The notes under the pieces: model-generated | Told to the model about the DNA's origin: nothing | Database searches by the model: none | What the model saw: only the letters and a program-made list of their open reading frames with translations | Position numbers and translations under genes: made by a program | Assembly (NCBI GenBank): GCA_001695595.3 | Contig: MBPM02000083.1 | Coordinates: 1-64,000, forward strand | Source of the DNA: Plasmopara viticola | Taxonomy: Eukaryota > Oomycota > Peronosporomycetes > Peronosporales > Peronosporaceae | Reading direction: 5' to 3' | DNA: 64,000 bases | Part shown: in pieces, positions 32,401-45,895 of the stretch | Layout of the letters: each line of letters opens with the position of its first letter | Numbering within the stretch: position 1 is the first letter of the stretch

Positions 32401-35400
32401 GATCCTTATAGAAATTACAATGTCAACACGAGAGGGTGGTAGGTCGCCTTTACTAATGCAAAGACGGACACACCGCGAACCAGTATAGCCTCGCGCTTTA
32501 CCTCGCCAACAGTTTCTTGCCTCAGTTTTTTTAGGTTTTCGTCTCTAAGATTTGTACGCAGAGCTACATCATGTCATCATATGCATAAACACCACGCATT
32601 CAATCCGAGATCACAATTGTGATATATGCTAGCTCATAGTATGATGAAGGCAGTCAATCAACACGTTCTAATCGTCGGGAGGGGGGGTCTATCTAAAGAC
32701 CATACTCACTAAGGAGATATCTATTGATGAATTTAAGTGATGTTTTTCGTCGAGAACGGTGAGTTCATAAGAAAAAGTCACTGCAGCCATCCAGAAGCCA
32801 AGAGAGATGACCTAACTAAACCCATGCCATAAAAAACTGATAAAGGTTCCTTGTCCACGTTATCGCAAATGATCGTACGGTTGTGTTTACGCACTGCTTG
32901 CGAGTGAACAAACTTATTCTTTCGTGTGTCTTCTCGTACCTCTTAAGGCTATTGACAAATATATTCTTGAAGTATATCAGTGCAACGCCCTGCGTGTCTT
33001 AAGCAATTGCATCACTAACAATTAAATGTCGCCGAAGCGCTTAAAGCTTTCGGGTCGTGACTAGCCAAGCTTAGAGCATACCGTTCAGAATGCAATCATC
33101 GTCAATGCTCTTTCATTAGATACACTTTCGAAGCATTTTCGCCTACAAAAGAATGAGCCGATAACGTCCCACTGTTACTCCACGTGCATCTCCAGGGCCC
33201 CGACCTTGACACCTTGGCTGAAAATCAGTCAGGATTAAGTAAGCGCTGGCTTTAATGAACACATTCGAGAAACTTACGTAACACGCCACGTGCCTAATCC
33301 ATGACGCCTGAGCAAACTATGTCAAGCATAGCATATAGCGAGCGATGTGGCTCAAAAGTGTCGCATAGTGGCTTATGTGCTACTTCACGCGTTGGGAAAA
33401 GGCTTTGCACTTTCTGCCTTTGCTTAAAAGGCAGCAATATCACCCATAAGATTTAATGAGCGAAGCGCTGTTGATGTTAACGTACCACTAGTAGAGCCTT
33501 GCCCATAGTCCATTGGCTTGATGCCCGCCAAGCATGAGCCACTTGCTGATTCGTAAGATCATCTCTCGGTTGCTTCACTAATAGCTGAGGCAACAAAACC
33601 CAACTAAAGCAAGCTGAACCCTTTGCTAATGCAGGCATTGTTTGCCAACCAGCTGTAAAGTCACACTTCCTTGCAATACACTAGGGTGAAAACGAGTTTG
33701 GTGGGCTGTATCCAGAAGCTACGAGCTCTGTTGGCTAGAATGGTCAGAAAGCCTCTCTCAAAGTCACCATCTCTTTGTGTCGGACAGACAACGGATGCGC
33801 TCCTTTTTTCTTGTGCACCCAATCATTTTGCAGAAAGCCGCACAAGTGGCGTTGGAACCCGCTAGGCGACACAGTAAGACACGCCTCGCTGGACCAGCGC
33901 CCGTCAGCCGGCTTGGTCTCAACAGATTACTGCTAATTCAAGATGAAAAGGAAACCCTTTGAGCTGAACTTGCAGGCATTCGTCGGTGCTTCAACGGTGG
34001 TGATACCCGCTATTTGCGGTCGGGATCCTCTGCTCCAAGCGTACAAAATTTATAGCGTTATGACCAACAAGTCGTTTACTGTGTCATAAGAGAAGCAACT
34101 CTCACTAGACACAAAACGGCCGCCTAAGCAAAGAAAGTATTGAAACCTTTTTGCGAAATTTTACATTGGCAGAACTTAGCTTTCAAGAGCTCCGTGCTTC
34201 GTGCTTTAAAGTCAACTCTCTGGTGGATAGGGCAATTGTGAACTGCTTTGTAAGCCACTGACTGTTTCAATTTTTTCGATCAATCACGTTCCACGCTCCA
34301 GTGTTGTCGAAAATTAGACATTTGCTGAGCACAAGGTCGCTGATCACTCATTGGTAGGAATGAGACTGTCACCTTAATCAGTCCGCCTTGTATGCTCTAT
34401 AGCACATGAACATTGTTCTCTGTCCTCGCCAAAAATTAAACTTAACATATTAAATAAAAAATTGCTATATATATTACGGGTTGTTGCAGAGGTGGCGTAA
34501 AAGGAAGTGTGGGTCCAACCATTTGGCAATCGTTTTATAATAAGAGCTAAAACGAGCCATAGATCCTTACCTGGCTGTTCTCTAGGGTCAATACAAGTCG
34601 TTATACCGAGATTTGGTGTAATTCTTATCCTACCGAATGTGGACTGTTAATCGTTTGCATTCATTGATGGAAAGTTTGGGGTAAGTATTCAACAAATGCT
34701 ATCTAGCATACTATTTACTTTAAATGTGCATTAAGCAGTAGTCAACAGAGCTTGTACTGCATCTTTTTACTCCTGGGCTTACAAAAATGATCGATTCATT
34801 GTTGCGGCATGCTGCATTCTTGCCCACTGAAATTTAAGCCTCATCCAGTACAATAGGCAGGACTATTGTTATTATTAAACGAGTTAATATAGGACCAAGT
34901 CAACGCCAAAGAAGATTTTGTAGGAGCTACAGCATCAAAATTTGCCTAAACGCTTAAGGCTGTGCCAGTACCACGGACGGCAAGCCCAAAAACCTCGCAC
35001 TTAGAAAAAAATGAGCTCTTGATGAGCATTTCATTCCTTTTGACGGGAAATACGGGTTAAGCGCTCCTCCTCATCCGGTGATCCAAAGCCACATCCGCCT
35101 TTGGAGAATGTGGCAAGATTCACCCGGTATTGTGCCTCAAAAATCTGTGAAGAAGTCTCGAATTAATGATTCGCGGTCAAAACAGTGTTCTCGCTCGACA
35201 GCACGCTCGTGACGATGCTAGACTCTACGTCAAGCTAATGCAAAAGACCTTACCGAAAAGAAAGTCGTATGGCTTCAAGACCATGATAATATATAAGAAG
35301 CCGTTATCGACGAGGTTACCGAATGATAAAATTGGACAAAGTCTAAGTCGAATTCTCTCGGTAAAATCTTAATGGGAGTCTAGTGACCGATATGATGAAT

Positions 35401-38400
35401 GCAACTCATGCCAATATTCCACCGCCGAATTCTTACACAGATTCTCGTCCCGCAAGACGTCAGCTCACTTTCAGTAACACTTCGACGAAGAAGAGGGGAG
35501 CGATTTTGAGATCGTATTTTCAGGCCAATGTAGGCTATTGTGTCGAAAGGCACCTTTTTGTGCTTCGTGTATCGAGAGGGCACTTGAAAGGATAGCAATC
35601 ATGAGCATCACTTTGCTGAAAGCCGCCCGTATTTCAGCGCGATCTTATGGTCGCTATACCTGTGATCCTTACTTTATCTGATCTTAAAAAACGATTTTTA
35701 TCTTGTCGGAAAAATCCTAACTCCAGAAAAAGTTAAGAGACACTGGCATCTGTACGCTTCAGTCAAAGAGTCCGTATTGACATCATGTAAGTTCTTAGTG
35801 TATTGCTACACAAAAGCTAAACCAACCAAGAATTAAGGCTTCCCTGCAGTGAGCTTTGAGTGCAATATAATCATTTTTTGGGTCGGGTACAGCTCATTTC
35901 ATAGATGTCTTGGCTTCTGCATAATACCAAACGAGGTGCTTGGAATAAAGCCATAAGCGCAGGTTGAGGAGTCACTCGTCATACCTACCATGTCCCTATG
36001 TGTGATCAAGTAACAGTGGATAATATACGACACGTTTGTAGCTTCAATTTCGAATACAAACGACTGTTGTATAGTCGTGGTGTAGCCTTCTCAACGCCTC
36101 ACGTATGCTGAGCCTGATAGCCACATCACATCCCAGAAGCTTCTGGCTCTGAAAAGAGCACCTCTGCTTTACTACGCATTACAAATTGAAGTGCAGTTGA
36201 CCTCAGCGGTCAAGGCACACTACAAGAAGCTGTTATTTCCTTCATTTTCGCGCTTTCTGCATTGAGGCAGCACTTCGTGAGCCATGACGGTCAGGTCGCA
36301 GCTTTTATGGAGGTAACTTTGAATCTTTGAGATCCTTAAGGCGGGGTGTACCTTCTGTTTATTTAGGGGTGATGAGCTAATCATCAAGATCGACCGCTGT
36401 GCGCTTAGGCGCGGAGCCTTTCAAACTGCATCCGGAAATCGCTTTCTTAGGTTTTAATATCGCCAGTCACACTTCGCATTTTCTACAGCAAAGGCAAGAT
36501 TTTTCAGTGTAACTTGTGCAAGTTCACGTGCGTCTGGAAGACTTCTTCTTTATGTCTTGGCTGAAAGGCTTTCAAGTCACTAATAGTACGCAGCAAATGC
36601 TGGCTTGTAAAGTATGTCTATGTGCTGCTCTACGTGCAGTGGTATCATTACCGAGATAGAATGAGCAGCCTTAGGGTGCGCGGCATGTAGTACTTTAAAC
36701 CGCCTTACAATTCTCCGTATTTGCTTTGCTAGCGAGATTTAACAGGGTGCTGTAGACACTCAGGAATGTCATGGGGCTAGAATGATTTGTGGATCGTCAT
36801 ATTGCTTTCGACGCGCTACATAAAGATAAGGTCGATGTTGTACGCCGTTTTATGCCTTTTGAAATTTGTAAAAAATACTAACGAAAAAGTACCCTTTTAT
36901 TAGAAATACTGAGCTTACCGTTTGCAGCCGAAGAGTTTAGTAATCGTTATTGCTATATCCTTTTTAAAAATATGTGGAGAATGCATTCAAATAAATCTGA
37001 GGTTTTTTTCAGTCATCTTGGACACTTCTCTTGCTCAGCTAATTTATGCCGAATTGTGCGAGGATAAATTCTTATTTTCGTATGAAGACTGGTCCCGAAT
37101 TCAAAATTTAAAAAAAAAATCGTTTTAAGCCTCTCTCCCGACTAAATCAACTTGTGCTTCTATCAAAAAGCAAACCTCAAGGGCATTTTTATCGAAGGGT
37201 TTAAGGCCTGAATCGCATTGCTTAGTGCAAATTCGATCATCAATTCCACGTAGGCTCGCAAAGAGGTGCCTTAGAGCTCATACTACGCATTGTGTTGTCG
37301 AGCATACGGTTGACCCATTTTGTCTGGTAATGTGTCCTGGAACGGTCTGCTGAAGACGTAAGCAAGCGGGTTCCCAGTAGTTGAAACAGCGTTTGCCCAA
37401 TGCAGCATTAAACTTTTGATCCCCGTGATACTTCATTGTGTCCGAAAGGCCATTTATCTATGCACTGTATCTATGAGCACTTCTGTATGTACTGTTCGAA
37501 CAGGTGTCAAATACACTATTTGTTTTTGGCGGCGCACGAACACTCAAATGCCGATAACGACATATATCTATCGACAAAGTCGAGGCTAATATACTCTAAC
37601 ACGCCAATGGTATTGCAAGCTCTGAAAAAGAACAAAGGTGTGAGAAACTCTCGGAATAGCTCTCATATGAGAATCCACCCAATTATATCATGTGTCTTTA
37701 AAATTATATCGTTTAGGTCTTCGTTGCTCGGATTAATGACTTGGGCCGTACTTGTTCGGTCAGCATTATCGCGGAGCTGACGTCTGACTGGTTACTTACA
37801 GCGTTGCAATTGCAATTACTTTGAAGAGTTAAGCCTCTTGAGTTCCTGCGAAGAAGAAACGACTAAAGGCTATTTGTTTCGTAATCTTACTAACCTGTTC
37901 GTCAATAGAATCAATGGCTTGCTAATATGAACCAATCCGTTATCTGAATTGCGTTTGAGCGCTACCGCAAGTAAATTAACTTTGCCATGCCTGTACAAAG
38001 CACATAAATGTATTCCGTCAACCACCTTGCCAATTGAGATTTATTTTTCCTGACCAGCGGGCTGCATGGTATGAATGACATCAGAAAACTTAGTGCTTCT
38101 CGAAAATAAACTTCATGCCAAAAGATTTTTTGTCGTAAGCGGCGCAGCTCCCTTAAGCTGCCTCGACTCAAACCACTTCTTCACACCTTTTAAATGAGTT
38201 GCAGTAGATGGCGTAGTTGGAAGCATCGTAAAATGCGCTAAGAAGCATATTTTTCGCCCAGCCTCTGTATTTAGTGTGAGTATCGGAAAGTCAAGACTGG
38301 TATTAAGCAGCATTCGAGATCTCTGATCCCAGGTGCAACGTACGTTGTGTTAAGAAATCATTCAAGAGAATTTTTAAATGAAGCAAAGAAGTGTTTGTAT

Positions 38401-39586
38401 CGTTAAAATACATATCACATACCACCTCTGCGATACTTTCTGCATTAACTTCAGCAGTGTTAAGTTCTTTAAATTGACAACGCTTCTATTTCTAGTGCAC
38501 CATCACGTCAGCTATATTTTATTCGTGTGGATCAATCTGCTTTGATAACTTCAGAGTTGTTCATCACACTCGGGGCCGAAATCGAAACGCATCCTTATCC
38601 GCCTCGGGTAATTTGGTTGCCCACTCTTGATGGTATTCGATGCCCTCCTTTATAAATGTGTTATGTACTCTGCCTAATGAACATATGTTTTTTTGCTTGT
38701 ATAGCTTTTTCATTATAGATATAATCACTCTGTGATTGATATAATGTCTACTCTGTCTAGCAGACTTCCTTAATACGCTTGTGGAACTTTAAAATTCGCA
38801 GTCAGTGGCGCACTTGTGGAATTTCGTCCCTAATATTTAAAGCGCTTTTTTTAGTAGTTGATGCTGTCGGCAAAACTAAATTACTCGATTGCTTTAGTTT
38901 ATTCATACAGGGAACGATGTATCGGTCGGTCACAATTCCTATTTTTCAGTGTGTGGCACTCTTACGTATTGTTGTCCTGTATATATTGACCCTGCACAGC
39001 CTCTCCGATATCATTTAATTCCTGCTAAAAGGATACGACTGCTGCAACGTTTACTGCCTAGATAATTGGTGAATTTAAGCAATGCTAATGGAGCGGTCGC
39101 ATAGTTCTGAGACTGCAACGTTCGGGGCTTCTAACCAGTGACAAGACTTCATTGTGAAGTAGCCCAAAAGTCATATGTCGGGTGTACCTACATAGCCGTT
39201 GAAATGTTTAGCGTTTGAGCATAGCTAAAACAATATGCTTCATTCAGGTAGGTAGTTGGCGCCGAAAATAAGGACGCGGCTATGCTCTTACACAAATTAC
39301 AGTTCCTGCCAACGCAATATCAAGCATTTTAACTGGTCGTTTCCTAAATAGTAGTAGAACCGATTTCCTATCAGAAAGCTTTTATAAAATGATGGCTTTT
39401 AGTGCACGACAGGCTCCTTACTGGTTTTATACCGGCTGACATTTCGAAAAATGAGCATAAACTCTGCCGAGATGAACTTTTTGCTTTTAATAAATACAGG
39501 TAGAATCAATATAGAATCAAAATGGTATTAGATTTGCCTCTAAAGCTGCAATCTGTTGCCATCGTTGATCCCAAGAAGACCGTGTA
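29468..39586. other. Gene-poor, AT-rich decayed DNA
   Basis: About 10 kb without a supported gene. A 146-codon open frame on minus at 30475-30915 has no recognised domain and lacks an ATG at its upstream end. Other open frames (for example 31332-31595, 33671-33865, 35166-35372, 37436-37780 on plus) are short and lack motifs. A stretch near 31965-31990 resembles one near 47230-47255 (both include a gaca-ccagtcga core), which suggests copies of one old element. I see no tRNA, rRNA, CRISPR-like array or intact terminal repeats. Confidence 0.4.
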
Positions 39587-39589
39587 TTG

Positions 39590-40600
39590 CAGGAAGTTAT
39601 TCACCTTAACGTCAATGTTTTGCAAGCATCTTTTGTACAAGATACCGCATTGATCTCACCACAAGTGATGGTACTTGCAGTCAATCTTACTCCCACGCGG
39701 TCAAATAAACTACCGCTATCAATGAAAAAAGATCCGTCTATTTGCGTTTGTCGGAACAGCAGTTCGCGCTCCTTTGACAACCTGTTGGCTATTATGGCTT
39801 CGAGGAGTTGATTGCATTTTCTGTGTTACCTGCTGTCAAGCAGCTGAAACGCATAATGATGCTGAGTCCTTGTAGAAGATGACATTCTGAGCATAACTTC
39901 GACTGAAGCGCCTTAAAATAGCGCAAGTCGGTATAGCTAGACGCTCTAACATCTCAAGGAAGGAAAACCAAAACCATCTCCTTTAGACGAAAGGGGTGGC
40001 GGAGGCCTCTTAGGCAGATTTGGTCGTGTAAGCGTAGCGTTTGCACTAATTCACATATAAGTCTCGGCCAAAATCTGAGCACTATATCGTAAAACTACTT
40101 CGTCGCAGCGCTATGTTTCAAAAAGATGCGAAGGTACAATCAGGTGCAGCGTTGCTTTGGCAAACTTTGCATGTTGCAAGCGCTCACGTTTTCGTTCAGG
40201 AGGCCTATACTTTAGGAAAGGCAGTTGACTGCCTCCGTAATTGGGGCGCCACTATCCAAACAAGACGAGTTGAATTTGTTTACGGACAGTCTAAGGGTAG
40301 GCCCGCCTTGCATTGAACTTTAACAGTGCAGATTAATTATTCGTCTTGTACGACAGCGTGTAGAGGTGTCCATCGACCCGCAGCCCCTAATTGACCTTAT
40401 CGCTGCCTAGCAAAGTAAGGTTAATTTCTTTGGCTGTAGAAAGTAGGACACCTGATCCGTGTCTGTCCCAAATGTTTCGGTAAAGTGGGTCTTTGTCTTG
40501 CCCAGAGGCTTCGAAGGGTCGCTGGCAGAAGCCACACTCGTATTACCAGGAGAACGCTAGTCAGACTGCGGGCGCCCTATATTACTAAGAAAAGCCTAAG
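39590..40600 (-). pseudogene. Decayed secreted-protein-like gene, family copy 2
   Basis: Related to copy 1 (15.1-16.1 kb) and copy 3 (44.9-46.0 kb) in the same order and orientation. Shared stretches include cagttcgcgct (39760; 15355), tgctgtcaagcagct (39830; near match at 15407), and ggcttcgaagggtcgctggc (40508), which matches ggctttgaagggttgctggc at 45942. A minus reading contains DGSFFIDSGSLFDRVGVRL and a Cys-containing end (SCTKDACKTLTLR), similar in layout to the open part of copy 1. Stops interrupt the rest. The last 100 bp or so match the 5' flank of copy 3 and not its coding part. Confidence 0.4.
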
Positions 40601-41517
40601 CTCTCATTATAATTTCGTAGTTGATACACACCATGAAAGCCTAGTCTTTGAGTCTTGATGAAGTACCAGCGCTGGCCTACTTGTTGTACTCGTTGGAAAA
40701 TATTTAAGCCGATTTGAGTCTTTATAGACTCCAACGCGCTGCAAAAATCTGCACAGCCAAAATGAGTCTACTGGCACTTTTAATAGCAGAAATTAAATCT
40801 ATTCCAATGTTCGATATTAGAATAGACCTGACTGTGTAGTCTGAGGATTTCGACAGCACAACGTAACCCGGAGCGAGACAACAACATTGCCATACTTCGG
40901 TGCTCGTCCTTAGGAAACGTCAATGCGCTCTTAGAACGGCTTTGCATCTTGCAAGCACGAACATATATGACGCGGTTACACAAAAGCTGCTTTAATGGCG
41001 GCCTAGCGTCCGCACTCGGCCGACTAGCCTTTTCTTTCTTGTCATGTAGCATCATAATAACTGAATATCAGTGTATAAGTATAGTGCGGATATTTGAGCT
41101 GGGTTTGCCACATTCTCTATTGTTGATTTTTATCCCCATGGCAAGCCGTAGTGTTGTCTACAAGGTGCGGATTGTTGCCGACGTCGGCTTTTATTAAATG
41201 AGAAATGACAAGTCTTTGGTCTTGAACCCAGGCATCCAGGACTTTTTTTAGGATGACAAGGCATGTGGTATGCTGCATAGACAGTATGCATGGTGATATG
41301 CACTCATGTTTGTCCAAATACTATATTTCCCAATGATGCTAGCTTACGTATCGGCAATTAATTTAAAAACAAATTCACGTTAACGGTATGATGCGTTCCA
41401 CACCGTGACATACTCACCTCGTTATATATTCCAATTGTTGATTTGTGTCTTTTCGAAGCAAAAACAATATATGGTATAAGTGCTACTATATTTAGCAAAT
41501 TTGGTCGTTTGGCCGCT
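40601..41517. other. No supported gene
   Basis: About 0.9 kb between the decayed family copy and the end of the VPS9-RCC1 gene. Short open frames on both strands (40780-41055 minus, 40949-41197 plus) show no domain. It includes the 3' flank of the VPS9-RCC1 gene. Confidence 0.4.
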
Positions 41518-44464
41518 TTAGACAAAGAGCGTGTGTGAGGCCCCACACACCATTCGACAAACAGTTCCGGCTTCTTTTAACCAAACCACGCGCCTTTCCT
41601 GCACGTCAGATGTTGATTTAGCATCCGAAGACGGATTTGATGCATTAGAATTTGATAGCAACAGTGATCCACGCTTCGACAAAAGCGCGTAATGCGCTTC
41701 GCCACAAGATAGAGCAGTGATTTGTCCAAAGAACTCGAGCTCAAGCGTTAATGGGAGTGCCAGTAGCGTAGGCGAGAGATATGGCTCATCCGTCTCCATC
41801 GACGGATCTACTCCACAGATGCACACGGAACCATTTTGCAGCAAAAAAAGCGAAAAGTGATTGCCTCCAGCAACGTCGGTCACGCCACACCGTTCAGAAA
41901 TTATCGACGTAATCGCCATCACCTGCTTCGGCTCGCTAACATTTGCGTAGCATCCGTGACCGAGCTGACCCGAGTCTCCACGCCCCCAAGTAAAGGCTGC
42001 CCCATCACAGCTAGTAGCAAGAGAATGGTCCTTTCCTGCAGCAATGCGACGAACAATATAGCTCTCTTTACATCCTATTCTTGATTTCATATCTAAAGCC
42101 CATCCCATCCAATCCGCATCGATCTGGCTTGGTTGCTATATAAGACGTAGATAAACGCATTGTCAGATGATTTGAAGTGTTCACAATCAAACGTCCCAAT
42201 TATAGAATTTACCGCCTGTTGTATCAAGCCATTTGCCGCACGACCAAGTTGACCAAATTTATTGCAACCCCACGAATATACACGGCCATCTGCTGCGAGA
42301 GCAAGTGAATGGTATTCGCCACAAGCTACAGAGCTTATATACGATCCTCGAAGATCTTCCAGCACTGACGGCATTTCAACTGCTCCAAATGGTGCTTCTG
42401 AAGATAGAAATCCCAATTGACCTCTCGAATTACTTCCCCATGCGAAGACATGTCCATTTATATCGGTCGCAAGCGAGTGGAAAGCTCCACAAGCAACTTG
42501 AACAATCGAGTACTGCTGCAGTGCAACGACACGTCGAGGAATGCTCGCTCTTCGTGAATCGCCATCAGCAAGAGTGTATCCTAAGCGACCGCCGCTGCTG
42601 TCACCCCACGTAAACAAGCTACCATCTTCTGTCACGATGGCAAAAAAACGTTGGCCTCCGCTTAGCTGAGCAGCGCTGATATCACCAGTTACATTCCGCT
42701 CTTCGCCTACACCAGAGACGACAGGATGAATAGAAAGGGCACCTAGCGGTGCAATAACAGTGTCATGACGCTCTTCCACACCATTCCCTTCTGCTGAAGC
42801 AGACCAATCTCCAACAATACATACTCGTCTAATTGTCGAGTCGTTTTGATCTATATGATTGCTTTTGGAGTTAATAACATGCAAGTCCTCTTCATTAATT
42901 TTTTTTCGCGCACGCCCCACAGTCTCCGCGACCATTGTCAGGTCTCGACGTAATTTGCGAGCAGCGCATATGCACTTTGATTCCTTGATCGTAAGTGAGC
43001 AATCAATCTCCACACCAGTACTGACACAAACTGGAAAGTCGTCTTTGTGATCCGCTCGCATAATAAGATATTCGATAGCTACTTGAAAATTCGCCAATGT
43101 GAAGCCCAGCGCTGTCGTGCTGGAATTAATAAAGTGATAATCTGAAATGTATTGAAGCACGGCAACAATACAAAATGGCCCAGCTGGTCCTAGATCTTTT
43201 CCCATTTTCTTCCGCTGAACCTTATTGAATGTTTGCACCAGCACAACAAGTAATTGATCCAAGATATCATCTGTCGTCAATTGATACGCTTCTGCAAAAC
43301 ACACAAACTTCTTGTGTAAAGCCAGTGCCAGTGTCCACCAAAAGAATCGTACCGAAATTCAAATTACGCAGCTTGATATTTTGCGTAATTGCGTTAGTAA
43401 TTTGATCAATACATTTCTTAAACACGAGGAGCATCTCTAAAGGTGTTTTCTTTTGTGTGACAGCGAGAAGTGTGTCTCGTGCATCTGCAGCATAACACTA
43501 TAAGCAATCCACCGTCAGTACAAAGATTGAAAAAAACGACCACACTTTGCCCCATACCTGAAATTCTTCCTTCAGTCCGAAGTCTTCGGGCGTATAATGT
43601 CTCAATCGATACAACACCTGGTGCAATTTCAAATCTTGTTCTTGGCAACTTGCTACAACTTTTGGAAAAATCACGTCATGCAAATTTTCCATAAGATAGC
43701 ACTCCACAACTTGTTGGATTTGTAGCAAATGACTCGCTTCTGCCCCATGCCTTGTCTGCAATCTCTTGCTCTCATCAACGTCATCAAAACTTCCTGCACT
43801 TACTAGCTCGAGGACAGCAGTTTCCCACTCTTCTCTCAAATTAGTTGAAAGCGTCTGCTTGTGCTGATCATAAACTTGCTCGTGAGCACACAGTTTGTGC
43901 ACTTGACCAATAGTTACATCCAGTTGATGGAACACTAGCTCATTTTCTGGAAACGACCTCATAATTGCCGTATACTTCCTTAATGTAGCCACATCAAGTT
44001 CGCTAGGATCGTCTGGCACGTCCAACCCACCCTCTAGTGGCCGACTGAGGTGCAACACGGTAATTTCTTGATGGCAAATTTCTCTCTTCTCAGACAGCAG
44101 GATTCGCACTTGTCTCTGTGCGCGAAAGCCCTTGCCAGTGTGAATATGGGAGCCAGTGATTGTGCCTTGTTTGCCTAATAAGAGCATAAATTGAACTTAG
44201 CATCACTCGGATAGGAAATATAGACAACAGAGCTGATTTTGATGGCGAAATACCGTTAAGCGTATCATAGGCCCCGAGTGGCCGCTTTGGGTAGGGGTCG
44301 GTATCGGCGAGCGTGAGGACATGCGTGTAGAGTACATCTTGCGTGAGGGCGTCGTTAGCGTGAAGCGAACTGGGCTGTGGCACGCAAAATAGGCAATGCG
44401 GAGACAGTGCGCGCTGTGTCTGCTCCAAGTCCGCACTTAAAGCGCGTAGGAAAGCGTCACCCAT
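41518..44464 (-). CDS. VPS9-domain and RCC1-repeat protein, putative Rab5-type GEF
   Basis: Five exons: 44464-44254, 44174-43558, 43497-43353, 43291-42213 and 42135-41518. The introns are 79, 60, 61 and 77 bp, all GT-AG, and the reading frame holds throughout (889 aa). A VPS9 domain lies at about residues 235-400: NLHDVIFPKV, then ARDTLLAVTQKKTPLEMLLV, then TTDDILDQLLVVLVQ and ISDYHFIN. VPS9 domains exchange nucleotide on Rab5/Rab21 GTPases at endosomes. RCC1-type units fill about 525-889: SLFTWGDSSGGRLG, HVFAWGSNSRGQLG, RVYSWGCNKFGQLG and AFTWGRGDSGQLGHG, with HSLA motifs between. The pair is like alsin (ALS2), but here VPS9 is N-terminal and RCC1 C-terminal, the reverse of alsin, and no DH/PH or MORN part is seen. 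Confidence 0.85.
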
Positions 44465-44918
44465 AGTGAAAATAAATGAGTCAGAATTGAAGTCATTGAA
44501 TGTTGATCCACCAATCACAGTCCGGGCACAGGCAATTCAGGTTGCGGCGTCTAGTACCTTTGATCGCAGGAGGACGTTAAGTCCCACTTCATGTCACCCT
44601 TTGATTCTTCAACTGCGCAAGATGGTGCTGTAGGTAATTGGTCTTGTTAGCTAGCATTATATGCCAGAAATAGTTGTAAATAATTCGATGCGAATGTCTA
44701 CGCTAATAATCCCGTCGTTCGCTGTTTAAGTACCCAGTTAGAGTGTGGTTAAAAGGTCACAGAAGTGCGCTGCACCATAAGTAAAAACGTATCCATGTCG
44801 CCACTTTTCCTCTTTGCTGCCGCCGTCACATTCTCAAGGCATCTTCTGGAGCTTGAAAAGATGAGCACAGCTGACTAAGCTACCTTAACTTTCTACTCTA
44901 TATAAATGAGCCTTCACA
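44465..44918. other. Upstream region of the VPS9-RCC1 gene, no other gene
   Basis: About 450 bp with no open frame of note. It must hold the promoter of the minus-strand gene starting at 44464. No clear initiator element was recognised. Confidence 0.4.
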
Positions 44919-45895
44919 TTAAGCCGAGGTTTTAGTTTTAAGCTGGTTCTTGAAGTAAAAATCCCACAAAAGCTCCTGGTGCGATTTTAAACTGCAATAT
45001 ATTGCACCTTTGGGGTCGTTAACATTGAACGGCCATTCGCCATAACGCATACATTTTTTTCGCCTTCTTTGTGTAAAGGGCTGCATGATCCCGTTAGGAC
45101 CCGATAGCACTTAAAGTCCGTCCACCGTCCACGTGGGATGATTGTTAGAATCGGTGTAAAGCTTACGGGATGGATAGAACCATCTTCCAACATCGGTCCG
45201 ACAAGCAGTATGCGCTGGTCGGACGATTTGTGGGCCTAAGGAAGTGGCTATATTATAGCCCTCTACAGCACGATTGCATCACAGCGTACGAGTAAAGTTC
45301 ATACTTTTAATTTGTTTTCAACCCAGTATGTCAAACTTCCCTTCTGGACTGAGGAAATAGATATTACCACTATAGCGGCCTTTACCACGAAGAATTAGTT
45401 CCGCGTGAAGTCCGCACTCTCTTATCTGAGAAGCCAGGCTTAACCTTCGATAACCACCCGTGGAACGACTTCACCTTGCTGTGTTTTGCTCTTGGAATCC
45501 ATGTAGGAGCAGTTAAAATCATTGGTATCAGGCATAATTAAATTTGCCAGTGCTTATACTTCTTGTCTGCAAGCAATGTAGGCGTTGTCGAAAGGAAATC
45601 CACCATTGGGTGCCGCCATTTCTAACAAGTCTAGGTGAGTGTGTTCATAAACGGCATAAGGATAGACAGCCTTGAAATACAAAGTGCAAAAAGCAATGAC
45701 GAAAGGACGATCCAAATCGCTTTTTGAAATTAATATGGCCATAAAGCCGTAATCGGACAAGTTCTCGTCCTTCAGGACCCCGGGTATTGGTGTCCGCGGT
45801 CCCGTTGATTTAACGCAGCCTTTTTTAGCCCAAGCGGTGCCGAGCAGAGCAGCATATGCGCCTAATAATGCGGTAAGAAAGAGCACATGATACAT
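44919..45895 (-). pseudogene. Secreted-protein-like gene, family copy 3, best preserved
   Basis: From the ATG at 45895 a 113-codon frame begins with a signal-peptide-like segment (MYHVLFLTALLGAYAALL, then GTAWA) and runs to 45554 (SDYGFMAILISKSDLDRPF, then a Cys-containing end). A second part at 44987-45193 (GRWTDFKCYRVLTGSCSPL, then KNVCVMANGRSML) is in another frame, with several stops between. The two together would form one secreted protein with several Cys. It is not recognised as any named effector, protease or elicitor class. Copies 1 and 2 are more damaged. The first part could still be translated on its own, so a short live gene is possible. Confidence 0.4.
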
